A stretch of DNA of 64,000 nt. Origin: Arcuatula senhousia. Its lineage: Eukaryota > Mollusca > Bivalvia > Mytilida > Mytilidae. Of this stretch, positions 34,085 through 45,599 are shown piece after piece. The notes under the pieces are model-generated. The model did no database searches and was not told the DNA's origin. It saw only the letters and a program-made list of their open reading frames with translations. The stretch's first letter is position 1. The number at the start of each line of letters is the position of its first letter. Location of the stretch: the NCBI GenBank assembly GCA_963971305.1, contig OZ020306.1, positions 67,615,022 through 67,679,021 of the forward strand, in the 5' to 3' direction. A program made the position numbers and the translations under genes.

Positions 34085-35880
34085 TTCGTTGTCACGGGCG
34101 ACTTCATTTCAGACCTCCTTAAAACAAACAACACCAAATTGTTGGATATAATGAACCTTTTAAACTAGTCTCGAACCCAAACTCATACTACCAAGGTAGT
34201 GAGTCTAGGAAAACACCTATTGATTTCTCGTAACCACTAGGTGGCGATCGTTATACCTTTTAACCTTTACCACGTGTGTATATGACGTGTTTAGCATACA
34301 AGATTCATTTCAATTTGAAATGAACCAACTTTAAAAACTCAACGTTTCATTGGTCTTCCGTGGTTTTTGACAACTGGTTCTGCAAAATCGAGAATCGGAT
34401 TGGTCAAACGTGTATGGTTCTGTAATCAAGAATGTCCCAATTTTTAACTCCAATAAACATAAACAATTTCCAAAACCAGGTAGACGCCCGTGAGTACAAT
34501 TTAACGATAAAACGATTTTTTTATTGTTATTAAAACCAACTTGTGTTCAAAAATGTAAAATATGATGTCTTATTATACAATAAGAAATGCTATGTTATAA
34601 GAGAACAACTCACATAAATTCGAGAAGTTATCTCGCTGTTGCATTTGCATTTAGTCAAACACTATGATAAAGCCTGAAAGTACTCCGAACGTACACATAA
34701 CAAAATAGGTAATGGGACTGTTCCAGACTCTTATCATCTATTGATAAGCGTCTGGGTGATCGAGACTACTTTTAAACATGAAAAATCTTATTGATAAACC
34801 AGCACGCGAAAAACCGATTAAAATAGAAGATACTAGATCCCATTATAGTAATCGGAAAACCTAAAATCACTTTACTCCGACGAATTTGAAATCCCCCAAA
34901 TATATGAGTGATCATAATGCGGTCGTCATTTTGCAGACAGCAAGGCAATATTTTAATTCTTTTAAAAGGAAAATATGGCTTTACAGTCAAAAATTAATTC
35001 AGTAACAAACTTGAACTGTCAAATCTTAACGGACACACTCTCAGATATTGCCGTTGAATGTATAGCAAACAAAGACGTTACTATAAAAAATGATAAATCG
35101 TGCGGTGGTTTAATAGCCAATTAAGAAGGGAAATTCGAAAACGAGATCGAACTTGAAGTAGAGTTATTAAATTAAACCGAGAAAGTGATGATGTTACATT
35201 TAAGAAACAACGTAACAAAGTTAACAAGATGAAAAAAGCGGCTAAAGAAGAATTTAAAAATAACTTGGATAATTTAATTCTTCAAAATGCGTCAGATTCC
35301 AAGTCATGTTGGAAAATAGTGAAAATGCTGATTAAATCCAATAAAGGCACGCGATCTATTCAACCTTTAAAAAATGTTTAATGATGATACCATTGGTGAT
35401 ATTGTACGACGACGACGAGAAATGTATATTGCTTAACAAATAATTTGCACAAATATCATCGTTTGATGATCGCATAACAGATTTACCAAAATGACAATGC
35501 TTTAGAAACAATCCAAATTAATATTCAAGAAATTGTAGACACCATTCAAATCTTTAAACCAAACAAAGCTTCAGGTCCCGACAAAATAAGCCACCGCATG
35601 CTTAAATTCTGTCCCGAAAAATCACTCTCCCCTTAAAAATAATCTTCAATAAATCATTAACTAACAAAGTTCTCTTCTGACTGGACATTATCCAATGATA
35701 CGGCAATCTTTAAGAAAGGAGATTCGTCTCTACCCTCAAAATTCAGACCAATTTCTCTTATAAGCTGCGCTGGAAAACTAATGGAACGTATTATTAATAA
35801 ACTTGTCTACATCCATCTTCGTCTTCATAGCGAGTGTTCTCAAGAGAGTTCCTTTACGTTTCGTTGTTCTCGTATGGTAC
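34085..35880 (+). pseudogene. LINE relic, same family as the intact LINE at 61212
   Basis: Pieces align to the intact LINE: VVTGDFISDLLKTNNTKLL (34088-34145) matches IITGDTNSDLF...; after an inserted element, NLIDKPA (34786 on), YMSDHNAVV (about 34905), then KKAAKEEFKNNLDNLILQNA (about 35230), WKIVKMLIKSNK, KASGPDKISHRMLKFCPE (about 35570), and FRPISLISCAGKLMERII (about 35745). Frameshifts and stops are scattered. It breaks off near 35830-35880, where the PLE pseudo-LTR begins. Confidence 0.75.
34166..34768. mobile_element. 603-bp element with TAGTCTCGA termini and 9-bp target duplication
   Basis: The ends are tagtctcga and tcgagacta. cttttaaac stands on both sides (34157-34165 and 34769-34777). 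The element splits the LINE relic: LINE codons ...MNLLN before it and MKNLIDKPA after it are contiguous in the intact LINE. No protein is encoded. A 9-bp duplication (8 if one base is chance) fits MULE or hAT transposons. A diverged copy is at 7878-8930. Confidence 0.8.
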
Positions 35881-36215
35881 TCTTATCTCAGGTTCTCTCT
35901 TGGTGAATTGAACTTTTATCGATTTGATTTTTAAAGTATGTTATTTTTTGTGCTTTGTACAAGATAAACAATAGGCGGAAGGTTGAGCCCAAAAAACTAA
36001 CCCCGCCACATTTTATATGTGCCTGTCCTAAGCCTGGACTCCTTGTCAAAGCTTTTTTCATCCTTGTCAACTATCTGTTTTTTGTTCTATGTCCCGAAAT
36101 GGATCTTTTGTTGATAATCTAGGGATTTGTTTGAATCTTATGTATAGTATTTTTAATCTTGGGCCAATGCAAGACAGCGAGCAAATTTTGCAGACGTATA
36201 ATGGTTTGATGCTGT
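35829..36215 (+). repeat. PLE pseudo-LTR, left
   Basis: Aligned with 37170-37545: gagtgttctcaagagagt, gaattgaacttttatcgatt, ccccgccacattttatatgt, gcctgtcctaagcc, then cttgggccaatgcaagacag. It ends at a (tcg)n microsatellite (36211-36255) where the RT fragment begins. Confidence 0.75.
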
Positions 36216-36261
36216 CATCGTCGTCTGCGTCGTCGTCGTCCGCGTCGTCGTCTGTTAACTT

Positions 36262-36994
36262 TTGTTATGAATCCCAATTTATGGCAAAACTTCAAAAAGA
36301 CCCCAACAGACAACATCTCATTGAAACTTTTAATTATACATACAGATATTTAGACGACATTCTTTCACTAAACAATCCGACATTTTCTAATTTTATTACG
36401 GAAATTTATCCCAAGGAATTAACTTTGAATAAATCTAACCTTACTGGTGATAGATGTCCATTTTTAGATCTAGATTTAAGTATAATCAATGGAAAATTAC
36501 ACACTAAACTATATCATAAACGGGATGACTTTTCATTTCCCATTGTGAATTTTCCTTTTCTAGAGGGAGATGTACCACTTGCTCCGTCTTACGGAGTATA
36601 TATTTCACAGTTGGTAAGATATGCTCGGATCTGCAGTGGTGTGTCTGATTTTAATGATAAAAACCAGTGTATTACAAAAAAATTACTAAAACAAGGATAT
36701 CGTTACCACAAATTAGTGAAGTCGTTTACTAAGTTTTATCATAAATATCTATACCTTATTGGAAAATTTAACTGTACACGACGACTTTTGATTGTAAAGG
36801 GAATATCCCATCCAGATTTCTACGGTAATGTTGTTTATAGAGCAAATAAATTCAAAAACAATCCGTTGGGAATGCAAAATTGGCTTAAAACTTTATTAAA
36901 TAAAGGTTATGAAATGGATATTTTAGTAAAATCTTTGAATTTAGTCTTCTTTGGTAAAAATATTGATAATTTGATACTTACTTTAAAATGTTAA
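36262..36994 (+). pseudogene. PLE reverse-transcriptase C-terminal half
   Basis: Open for about 240 codons: CYESQFMAKLQKDP, then YTYRYLDDILSLNN (motif C with the catalytic DD), CPFLDLDLSI, LYHKRDDFSFPIVNFPFL, then APSYGVYISQLVRYARI, ending NLILTLKC. The sequence upstream in the same frame (36089-36261) is pseudo-LTR and (tcg)n, so that ATG is not a real start. Fingers, palm motifs A-B and any endonuclease are missing. It belongs to a different PLE subfamily from the 21-26 kb copies. A minus-strand relative of its 3' end lies at 59925-60620. Confidence 0.8.
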
Positions 36995-37169
36995 TTGCCT
37001 TTTTATATTTATGTCATTTTTGAGCATTACAGCTGTCAAGTGTGTCGGTTTTGTGTGATGATGCATCATCAAATCAAGTGTTTGACGTGTTGTGTCGGAT
37101 TTAAAATCGACATACTTGATTTTTTTACATCAGTCGATGGATGCTTCTTAGCTAGCTGTCAGTAACTTC

Positions 37170-37545
37170 GAGTGTTCTCAAGAGAGTATCTTTACGTCCC
37201 GTTCATTAACTGTTGTCCTTTTGTCTCTGATACTCTCTTGTTGAATTGAACTTCTATCGATTTGATTTTTACTGTGTGTTAGTTTGTGCTTTGTTATTGA
37301 TTATCATTAGGGGGAAGGTTGGCGCCAAAAAACTAGTTTAACCCCGCCACATTTTAATGTGCCTGTCCTAAGCCAGGAATCTTTATCAAAGCTTATGTTT
37401 GTATTTAGTCGAATTTTTGTTAATTGTTTTTTGTCAAGAAGAGGGTCTTTCAATGCACTTTGGGATTGGGCTTGAATCATATGTATTTTATTTTCAATCC
37501 AGGGGCCAATTGAAAAACAGCGAGCAGCGACCGCTGGTCACATTG
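37170..37545 (+). repeat. PLE pseudo-LTR, right
   Basis: Direct repeat of 35829-36215, e.g. gagtgttctcaagagagt, gaattgaacttctatcgatt, accccgccacattttaatgt and gcctgtcctaagccagg. Flanking direct repeats of this kind arise in PLEs from tandem partial copies. Confidence 0.75.
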
Positions 37546-37649
37546 AAGGCTGCTGGCTGTTTTCCATTGTGGATATTTAAAATATACGTTTATAATGTAG
37601 GTTGTGTCGCGTACACTTATTCCACATCTCATTTTCTTCTATTTAGTGT

Positions 37650-38360
37650 TCCCACAATAACTTTAGTTCCAGCTATCCGATTGCTAGGAAATTTGACAAT
37701 GATGTTTCTTAACATAAGAGGATGAATGGGATTGATTTTAGGGGTCCCCCCATTTTTAGTTTTGAAAAAAGGAGCCAAAAGGGGGCCCAACATGCTACTT
37801 TTATGTTTGTTGCCACGATAACTTTAGTACTAGTTATTTCATTGCTTTGTAATTTGGCACTTATGTTGTTTACCATAAAAGAATAATTGGGATTGATTTT
37901 TGGGGTCTCCTTTTTTTGTTTCGAAATTAGGGGCCCAAAGGGGCAAACAATTCAAAAATTTATTTGTTTCCACTATAATTTTAATCCTAGTTGGCCTATT
38001 GCTGTGAAATTTGTCAAGAACGTTTCTTTCAATAAAAAATTGAACCTGGTAAATTTTCGAGCCCTCCCCTCCCCTTTACCCCGTTATGCAATTAGGGGCC
38101 AAAAGGGGCCAAAATCAAATTTTGTTTGGTGTGGTCTGATTTTGAAATTTTTATTTGCATGGTTGTTCTTGTCCAATAGCGGATACAAAATTAAGAATTA
38201 TTTTTGGGACAACCCCCCCCCCTTTTCCCCTATAACGTAATTATGGGACAAAAGGGGCCAAAATCGATACTTCATTTGTGGAACGATTTTGAATGTTTTT
38301 TGCATGTGAGCTATTGTCAAATGCAGATGCAAGATTGAAAATTAATTTTTGCGACCCCCG
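37650..38360. repeat. Degenerate tandem repeat, about 160-bp unit, 4 or more copies
   Basis: Each unit contains, in order, a phrase like cca(c/t)aataactttagtactag, ttgggattgattttggggt, a C-run, and aattaggggccaaaaggggc. The units diverge towards the right. Similar phrases in the opposite orientation fill 59040-59640. Confidence 0.7.
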
Positions 38361-38649
38361 TTTTCCCGGGGTTGGCCGGGAAGTACCAGTGGCGGTAAAT
38401 CCCACTGGTAATTACTAGGAATTCCCGTCCTCGGAAATACTCCAATTTTTTGACAAGTGGGAAATACTGGGAAATATACAAATTCATAGGGGGTTTTCAG
38501 GCCAATTTTTTAAAGATTTTACACTTTTATTATCTTTTTGCTCATTTAAAAACTGGCCATATATATCATTAGTGTTTTCAAATGTCACAAAGAAATTTTC
38601 AAAACTGTATTTGTTATTGAAGATGGCCCTAAAGAATTTTTAAAATGGC

Positions 38650-38845
38650 GATTGTCCTGAGTTCACTCTTGTTTCGACTGGAGTTCGCATTGTTGATTGA
38701 TATTCAGTTATTTTGTGTTTCCATGTTTTACATGTTGTCTATTTTTTCCCGTTCTTGTTGGTGTTTACTGATTTTGTCTCTGCCCTTCTGGACTTTTGAC
38801 ATTCTGATACCCCATTGGTACCTCTGCTTCCTTCCTCAATGCATG
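38650..38845 (+). repeat. PLE 3' tail copy
   Basis: cctgagttcactcttgtttc, gactggagttcgcattgttg, tgtttccatgttttacatg, cgttcttgttggtgtttac and ccccattggtacctctgctt match the tail after 26700. No coding part is attached. Confidence 0.85.
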
Positions 38846-38989
38846 AAGTTGAATTCAAATTACTGATATATATAAATCTACTACATCTACATTAATTCAT
38901 TAAGGAATTTGTTACAATTTGTGGTGTTTTTCTTTTCTTTCTTTCTTTATTTATATAAATACATTACCATAATAAATTCAGCTTATTAA

Positions 38990-41935
38990 CCCCAATTATG
39001 TCATCAGTCGGAACACCCCACTGTAAAAATAGATTGACCTGTGACCTGTCCACCGGAAGCAGATGGAGGAAGAACCCATACTCTTCCATTTTGTTTCCGA
39101 ATGCGTCAGAAGAAGGTTGCATATTGAGATTCACAGATTTAAAAGTATATTTTGTTATATTGAAAGTTTAGCCCCTTTTTTGTATTATATATTATTTTGA
39201 ATTTGAAATTCTTTTCAACTTCAAAGTAATTCTACATTTACAACTGTTTTGTTGTAAATTTTTTTGTGTGACCCGTTTGATATTTATTTTGTGTATTTAT
39301 TACCTACTTTGTAAGTGCTATTTTTTTGTTGTTGGTACAAATCATCATGGATTTTATACCAGGTAGTCCTTACAATGTTGTTGCTGGTCCTGGCCCCTTT
39401 TTAGATGGTTCGACCAGTTTTGAGTTGCCCTTTGCTGGTGTCAACGCCAGTGTAGTCTCCCCACCTCCTGGATTTTCGACTTCGGTTTCAGTTTCTAGGA
39501 GTGCTTCTCATGTCCTGTCGGGCCCTGACGTTGCAACTGTGGGTATGCCTACCATAGGGGTGGTTACTCATACCTTTTCTAGGCCTGTTGATTCAGTTGG
39601 TTCTTCAGCCCCTATGCCAGGTCTTTCCATGACTTTGTCATCGACCCTCTAGTAGTTACTGTGGTTATGTTATGCCTGGTTCTATGTCTTCCAGCAGACC
39701 TGCTTGGACTCCATTTCCTTACCCTAGTTTTGGCTCCGAGTCACCCTATCCAGGTTTATGGCCTTATGGAGATCCTAACTTTGGAGTTCGACCTCAGGTT
39801 GGTTCCTCACCCAATGTTGCTTCAGTGCCTTCAGCTAGTGTTTCTAGGTCTGCTGTTCAAGGTTCTACTTCTCAGAATGCCTCTCCCTCTCAGTCAGATG
39901 ATCTCAGGAGCCTCTTTACTGAATTTCGTAATTCTTTGAAAGGTGATTTAGAGTCGCTTTCCTCTCGAATTGAGCGTTTAGAGGCAGCTAGTTCTGTTCC
40001 TCCCTTCTTTTAGAGCTTCTGATATTGATTCTCAGGTTGAAGAAGATGCAGATATTATTTCTGTAGCTCCTGCTGATCATGAGGCTAGTTTTCTTTCTGA
40101 GGATGATAATCCTGAGTCTTCAGTGTTTATGGGTCCTCCGGTATCGGAGTCTAACTCTTCTACCTTACCCATAGTTGGTTCTAGTGGGGTATCTACTGCT
40201 GCTACCCTGGCTAGTTCTCAATCCATTACAGTAGCGGGTTCCACTCCTTCCACTGCACCTTGTCCTCCTCCTACTTCTGAGTCATCTTCTGAAGTTAGGC
40301 CATCTTATGCTGACTTGAGAGAGGATACCTTTTCTTTGTTGAGAAATGCCAATGTTCCTATGGCTTCCCCTCCTAGGCCTAAGAAACAGACTTCTACCTT
40401 TGAGAAGTCCTGTGGTTTTGCTCAAGAAGTTTCTGCTACTCATAATTCTTTTCCTGAGTCTAACCACGTTTCCACGGCCTTACAGGTGATCAATGAAGGT
40501 TTTAAATCTTCTGCAGGGGATAAGACAGCCAATAAGTCTCTCACTGGTTTTGGACTTTCTTCCTTTCCAGAGTTTTTGAGTAGTAAGGAGCACCAAGTTC
40601 ATAATTCTACTCTTGGTAGAAAGGGTCCTTTGTGTGAGCGCTCTTTTGCTACTCTCATAGGTTCTAGACCTGTCGATGGCCTTCGTTTGACACAGAGTAT
40701 CTGGGCTAAGACTGAGTCCCTGTTGAGGGTCACTTCTCATGCTCTTACTTCTGCTGAGTACTTCCTGGCAGCCACTGGTTCGTTGTTATGTCAGGAAGAG
40801 TTTGCTTCTTTGTCTAAGGTTAGATCTTTCCTTTTGCAAGTTGATAAGGCTATCGACACTTTTCAAGTTCTTCTATAAGGGTCTATAGGTCATTTGACTC
40901 TTTCTAAGAGATCTGAGATTCTGGAAAAGTCTAGTGTTCCTGAGAACTTAAAGGACTCTTTCTGAGAATACCTTTGGTCTCCAGTTTCGAGAAGTTCAGG
41001 AAGAGATTAGCAAGCAACCTCCCCCTGTGAAGGTTAGTGTCCAGGTCAGCAATGACAATAAGAGGACTGTTACATCCTCTTCTGCTCCTCAGTCAGGTAG
41101 TAGCCAACCTAACAAGAAAAGAAGGGTTTTCTACAGAAAGAAGCCTAACTCTGCTGCTCAAGGTTCTGCTCCCAAGTCTAAACCTAACAGTTCTCAATTT
41201 GGTAAGAAGACCTCGTCTTCTACCTAGGTCTCTGCCCTCTCGTACGTTGTTGACAGAACAAGTGGGGGGAAATCTATTTCCAGTCCCACTTCCTCATGTT
41301 CAGGTAAGGGGGAGACTAAACTCCTTTCTTCCTCAATGGGAAAAAATCACGTCAGATCGACTTGTTCTGTCAATAATTCGAGGGGTCTTACTTTTCAGTT
41401 CAGTACTCGGGTTTCAGATCCGCACAAGGTACTTCTTCTTTCTCAAGAGATAGACACTCTTCTTCAGAAGTCAGCCATAGAGGAGGTATCTCTGTCAACC
41501 CTGACTCCAGGGTTTTATTCCCGTCTTTTTCTAGTACCCAAGACATCGGGGGGGGGGATGAGACCAGTTTTCGACCTGACCTTTCCATTTTGAACCACCA
41601 CCTTATCATCCCTCGGTTAAAAATAGAAACCAACAGGTCTATCAGAGCCGGCATCCTTCCTGGTATCTGGACTACTTCTTTAGACCTACAGGATGCCTAT
41701 TTCCATGTCCATATCGCCCCTACTTACAGGAAATACCTTCGTTTTCTTTGGAAAGACAAAGTTTTCCAATTCAAGGCTCTTCCTTTTGGCCTTTCAACAG
41801 CCCCTTTGGTGTTTACCAAAATCATGCAAGCAGCTGTGGCCTTCCTTCATTCTCAAGCCATTCAGATTCATTCTTATCTGGACGGTTCTTTCTTAAGAAC
41901 TTATTCTTTAAACTAAGAACAATATATATTTTTCC
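38990..41935 (+). pseudogene. DIRS-type retrotransposon: gag-like ORF and truncated RT
   Basis: A leader (38990-39345) with tggaggaagaacccatactc precedes a Ser/Pro-rich gag-like region starting at the ATG at 39346 (MDFIPGSPYNVVAGPGPF), which continues through several frames (39672-40013; 40018-40878; 40950-41227) and ends in a Lys/Arg-rich stretch (NKKRRVFYRKK). The RT follows: LLSQEIDTLLQKSAIEEV, RLFLVPKTSGGGMRPVFDL, TTSLDLQDAYFHVHIAP (motif A), KALPFGLSTAPLVFTK (motif B), then IQIHSYLDG, where the expected LDD is altered. A G-run at about 41550-41558 probably caused one frameshift. The element stops near 41935, so RNase H, methyltransferase and tyrosine recombinase are missing. DIRS assignment rests on the RT wording and the gag-RT order. 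Confidence 0.75.
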
Positions 41936-43060
41936 AATTTGGAAAAAATAAAGTGCCATTTATGTCTTAACAGGGTCTTAAACAGGGCTGATTTATAAAA
42001 AATGGCAATTTGCCAACTCTTTATTATATATTATTATTGTGAAAACATTGAATGGAAAAAAATATGATGTTATCTCAATCTTCTTGTGTTGCTGTTTAAG
42101 AAATTATATGCTATAAATAAAACATTTAGTTTACAATTCTTTAAAGATGTCAATTAAGGCCTTTTTGCGGATGTTTTTCCATTTCCGAGATGTGAACCTA
42201 GTGAAATTAAAGATAGGGCTCTACACAACAGTTAAATTGATTTGAAAAAAATAAATACGTAAACACAATAGTTACACAAACCTGATAAACCCAACAAGTT
42301 TTCATAAAAGACTGCTCTACCTCTTATCCGGACGGTTTGCATGGTTTTCTCGTAGACAGGCTCTTAAATACAATATATTTTGAATGAAACAATAAAAACT
42401 GGGGGTCACCAGCTTTTTTTTCTGTATACAATACAAATCTTTGTACCTTTTGAGTAGTTATTGAGTGAATCATCTCTCTTGTTTTATTTTAAGGCATTTG
42501 GGACATTTGCAGTTGGTTTGTTTTTGCATTTTTAGCTGTTTTTTGTCACATGACATGTGTCCTCACTAACCTTAGGACTTTCTGTGGAGTCCCTTAGATA
42601 TTTTTCACATAAATATGGGTGCATATAAACATTGACTAAAATCTAAGTGAAGCCTTTTTTATTACATTATATATGTTAATAAATACGTTTACGTCATCCC
42701 CGGTTCACAACTATTATTTGGTAATATTTAACGTTATAGAACAAACTTTACTAAAACTTTACTAATAATAGCTCTTGAGCAGAAGCAATGGGATGTTCGT
42801 ATGTCAAAAGTCCATCAGGTCAAAGCGAAAGCTAGTTAATAAACAGGCAAATACGGCACGAAGAATGAGACAAACACACGAAAAACAACCTTACAATAAT
42901 CATAAGCACAAACACAACTCGTAACGAGACTGCTATCATTTGTTTATAAAGCTATCGGCACATATTGAATGATATTGATGAAAAGAAGAAGTTATTTATA
43001 AGAGTTTTCATTTAAAATAGTTCGAAAAAAATAAATCCTACAATATCGAAAATATATATA
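41936..43060. other. No recognisable feature
   Basis: AT-rich sequence after the DIRS truncation. No open frame, splice-bounded exon or terminal repeat was recognised. Confidence 0.5.
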
Positions 43061-43435
43061 CTCTCTCAAAACAGTTACGCAACAGTGGAAAATTTCCCTA
43101 TACGTTTTTAATAAATCTACCTTATTTTAAATTGATTTCAATCTATTTTTATGAAATGAAAACCAAGAAAAAGACAAATAAGTGAACTTTATTTTTTATG
43201 CTTTTGGCAAAATCCTAGCTTTAACGATTTTTGATAGAACACGAGAAGAATACAAGAATGTTTTCAACGGAAAATGTTGGTTGACTTAAAAGGGTTATAG
43301 ACGCATAAAATTAACAATTGATTTCTCCTTGCGATTTGATTGATTTGAGAAATTCGTAACTTTACCGGTTTTTAAGAAATCGCAAGGAGAAATCAATTGT
43401 TAATTTTAGCCTGCATTACGAGGATTTGAATTTCT
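43061..43435. mobile_element. Tc1/mariner-like MITE, partial copy
   Basis: The left end ctctctcaaaacagttacgc and the following 250 bp match the complete copy at 43524-44005. The right part is replaced by an inverted pair aattaacaattgatttctcc / ggagaaatcaattgttaatt (about 43309-43328 and 43386-43405), which folds the 3' half back on itself. No right TIR is present. Confidence 0.65.
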
Positions 43436-43523
43436 CGTTTTTATTTTTCATTTTTTTTAAACTTTACCTTTGGTTTTTGTGTTTTGATCTATATTTTGCC
43501 TCGACTTACATTACCGATGTATA

Positions 43524-44005
43524 CTCTCTCAAAAAAGTAACGCAACAGTGGAAAATTTCCCTTTATGTTTTAAGTAAAGCTACCTTATTATAAATTGATA
43601 TTGCCAAGCCGTTTTTCAATCATTTTTTATCAAAGAAAAACCAAGAAAAAGACAAACAAGCGAAGTTTTTTTTTATGATTTGGGCAAAATCCTAGCTCTT
43701 ACGGTTTTAGATAGAACGCGAGTAGAACACAACCAATGTTTTTCAACGGAAAATGTTGGTTGATTTAAACGGGTTGTTGACGCATAAAATTAACAGTTGA
43801 TTTCTACTTGTGGTATCTTAAAAACCGGTGAAGTGACGATTTTTCTAAAATCATCAAAATAAATTTCAGTCATTTCTCGTTCTCTTGGTTTTTATTTCAT
43901 TAAAATCGGTTATGAAGTGGCTTTGCAATACAAAAATAAAATTAAATAGGTTTATTTAAAATATATAGGGAAATTTTGTATTGTTGCGTAACTTTTTTGA
44001 GGGAG
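43524..44005. mobile_element. Tc1/mariner-like MITE, complete copy
   Basis: The left TIR ctctctcaaaaaagtaacgc and right TIR gcgtaacttttttgagggag are inverted repeats, with TA at 43522-43523 and 44006-44007. The TIRs extend inward through ggaaaatttccct/agggaaatttt. No transposase frame. Confidence 0.85.
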
Positions 44006-44194
44006 TATATATTTCGGTTATTGTACTCGGCTTTCTCACATTTATTTTTTTTTATTCAATTATCTATTTACATTAAAAATGTGAGTGTGTACAGACATCA
44101 TGTTGTCTGCATCCATACTCGCGGTTTTGTTTTACCAGAATGATGCTTGTAATAAATCGCTTGTACTTTCAATTCGTGATTTTTAACAGGTAGG

Positions 44195-45595
44195 CTGTAC
44201 GAGGTTACAGTTAGCTCCCTTCAATTTTCATTGTCCAATAATATAGTTCTTATAAAAACATAGTACTTCTTTCAAATTATATTGTAATGTTTATTTATAT
44301 GAAAAAAGGCAATCTTTAAATGCAATGAGAAATGAAAGATTGTAGATATTGATCAAATGAGTTTTGGTGAAATTCATTGATAGCGAGCATCGCAGATGCG
44401 AGCCCTACGGCATTGTGCATATTTTGAGATGTGCCAGAAATATATTGACGATAAAACCGGAACAGGTTTACTTTTACGGAGTGAAAAAATTAATAGGCAC
44501 GGAGCAAGTAAAACAATCAACCCACTGGGCTTATCAAAAATACAGCATAATCTGTTATGCAAAAATAAAAAAATAGAAATTCAAAAACAGTGATAAAACC
44601 CTCATTCATCCACTTGTTTATTTTTACACACAGATTTTTATTAAAACACCATTCGGTCTTTTCCGCTGAAAAACGATTTTCCGGAAATTACCGAGCTAGC
44701 CTTTGGCAACATCGTCCCATTGACTAGTCATACCAAAATGCCTGATACTGACCAAGCTTTGTTTTAAAAATTCTAAGTAAGATAAAGAAATACATAAATT
44801 GTACTGAATAAAACCTACTCATAATAATAAATAAAAGGTTCTTACCTGAAAATGAAAGAAGAGTCCCATCCTGTGGGGTTTCAATCCTGCATGATATTTT
44901 TACTTTACCGTTTTTCCGCCAGGTTTCTTAATGTACCTTCTGTTACAAATGCTTCAAATAAAACACTGATACTCAGAAAATCTCACAAAACTTGACAGAA
45001 TCTGAATGTTGTTTTGGTCTGCTGAAGAAGCGCGAAATACTCTGACAAGGAAATGACGTCATGTAATCCATAAAGGGAAAATTTTGTCCCTAAATGTCGT
45101 CCCAGAATGTTACAAGATTTATTATTTGCACAAATATTTAATTGAATTTTTAATAAGTAGTTTTTGATCCCAGATATTTTAACAACAACTTTCTCAAGTG
45201 CAAATGATTTGGGTTGGGTTGGGTCAGACTTTGCTACTACCTAATTCCTTTTTTAAAAGTTCTTCTTTACATTACACTTAGCCGGTCGAGCATGGATTTA
45301 TTCTTAAAAGGTATATAGATTTTCGATGCTCGCTAAAAAGGCAGGGCCTTAATCATATTAAAATTGTGGTTTGGCTAAGTCCAAAAAGGTGATTTTTTTT
45401 AGTTTTTTATGCTTTTCCGCTTTGACCCCATATGGGTCAACTTTAAATTAAGGAAATAAGACGTTCAACGGTAAACATTTCTGAATTTTCTATGGAAAGC
45501 TAATAAACTTTATGTGTCCAAAATTTTTAATTCCCAAAACGTTATATTGAAAATGCATTGCGAGCTACCTACCACCTGGTGCCTTAATAGAGGTC
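44195..45595. repeat. Dispersed repeat R3, copy 1, split by a MITE
   Basis: 44197-44275 (gtacgaggttacagttagct, ccaataatatagttcttata) and 45395-45595 (ccgctttgaccccatatggg, ttctgaattttctatgg, gcgagctacctaccacctgg) appear in the same order, about 35 bp apart, at 46810-47105. The MITE at 44383-45333 separates the halves here. Confidence 0.65.
44383..45333. mobile_element. MITE with GCGAGCATCG termini
   Basis: gcgagcatcg at 44383 and cgatgctcgc ending at 45333 are inverted repeats, with TA at 44381-44382 and 45334-45335. Just inside the left end, gcatcgcagatgc forms a small hairpin. The interior (for example tccgccaggtttct and gacaaggaaatgacgtcatg) is homologous to the MITE at 49141-50092, although the termini differ. 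Short open frames in the left third look like chance. Confidence 0.75.
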
Positions 45596-45599
45596 TCTG

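Noticed and set aside
36089..36261. ATG at 36089 as the start of a 301-residue RT protein
   Set aside because: The first 57 codons are pseudo-LTR and (tcg)n sequence, matched at 37425-37545 in a non-coding setting; the RT homology begins near 36262 in mid-domain.
39326..40878. DIRS gag-like frames as host mucin-like genes
   Set aside because: Although Ser/Pro-rich, they run straight into DIRS-type RT on the same strand with frameshifts between, which fits a retroelement and not a host gene.
44364..44593. Overlapping open frames at 44364-44593 as a gene
   Set aside because: They overlap in several frames and both strands over the hairpin end of a MITE, which explains the open reading.
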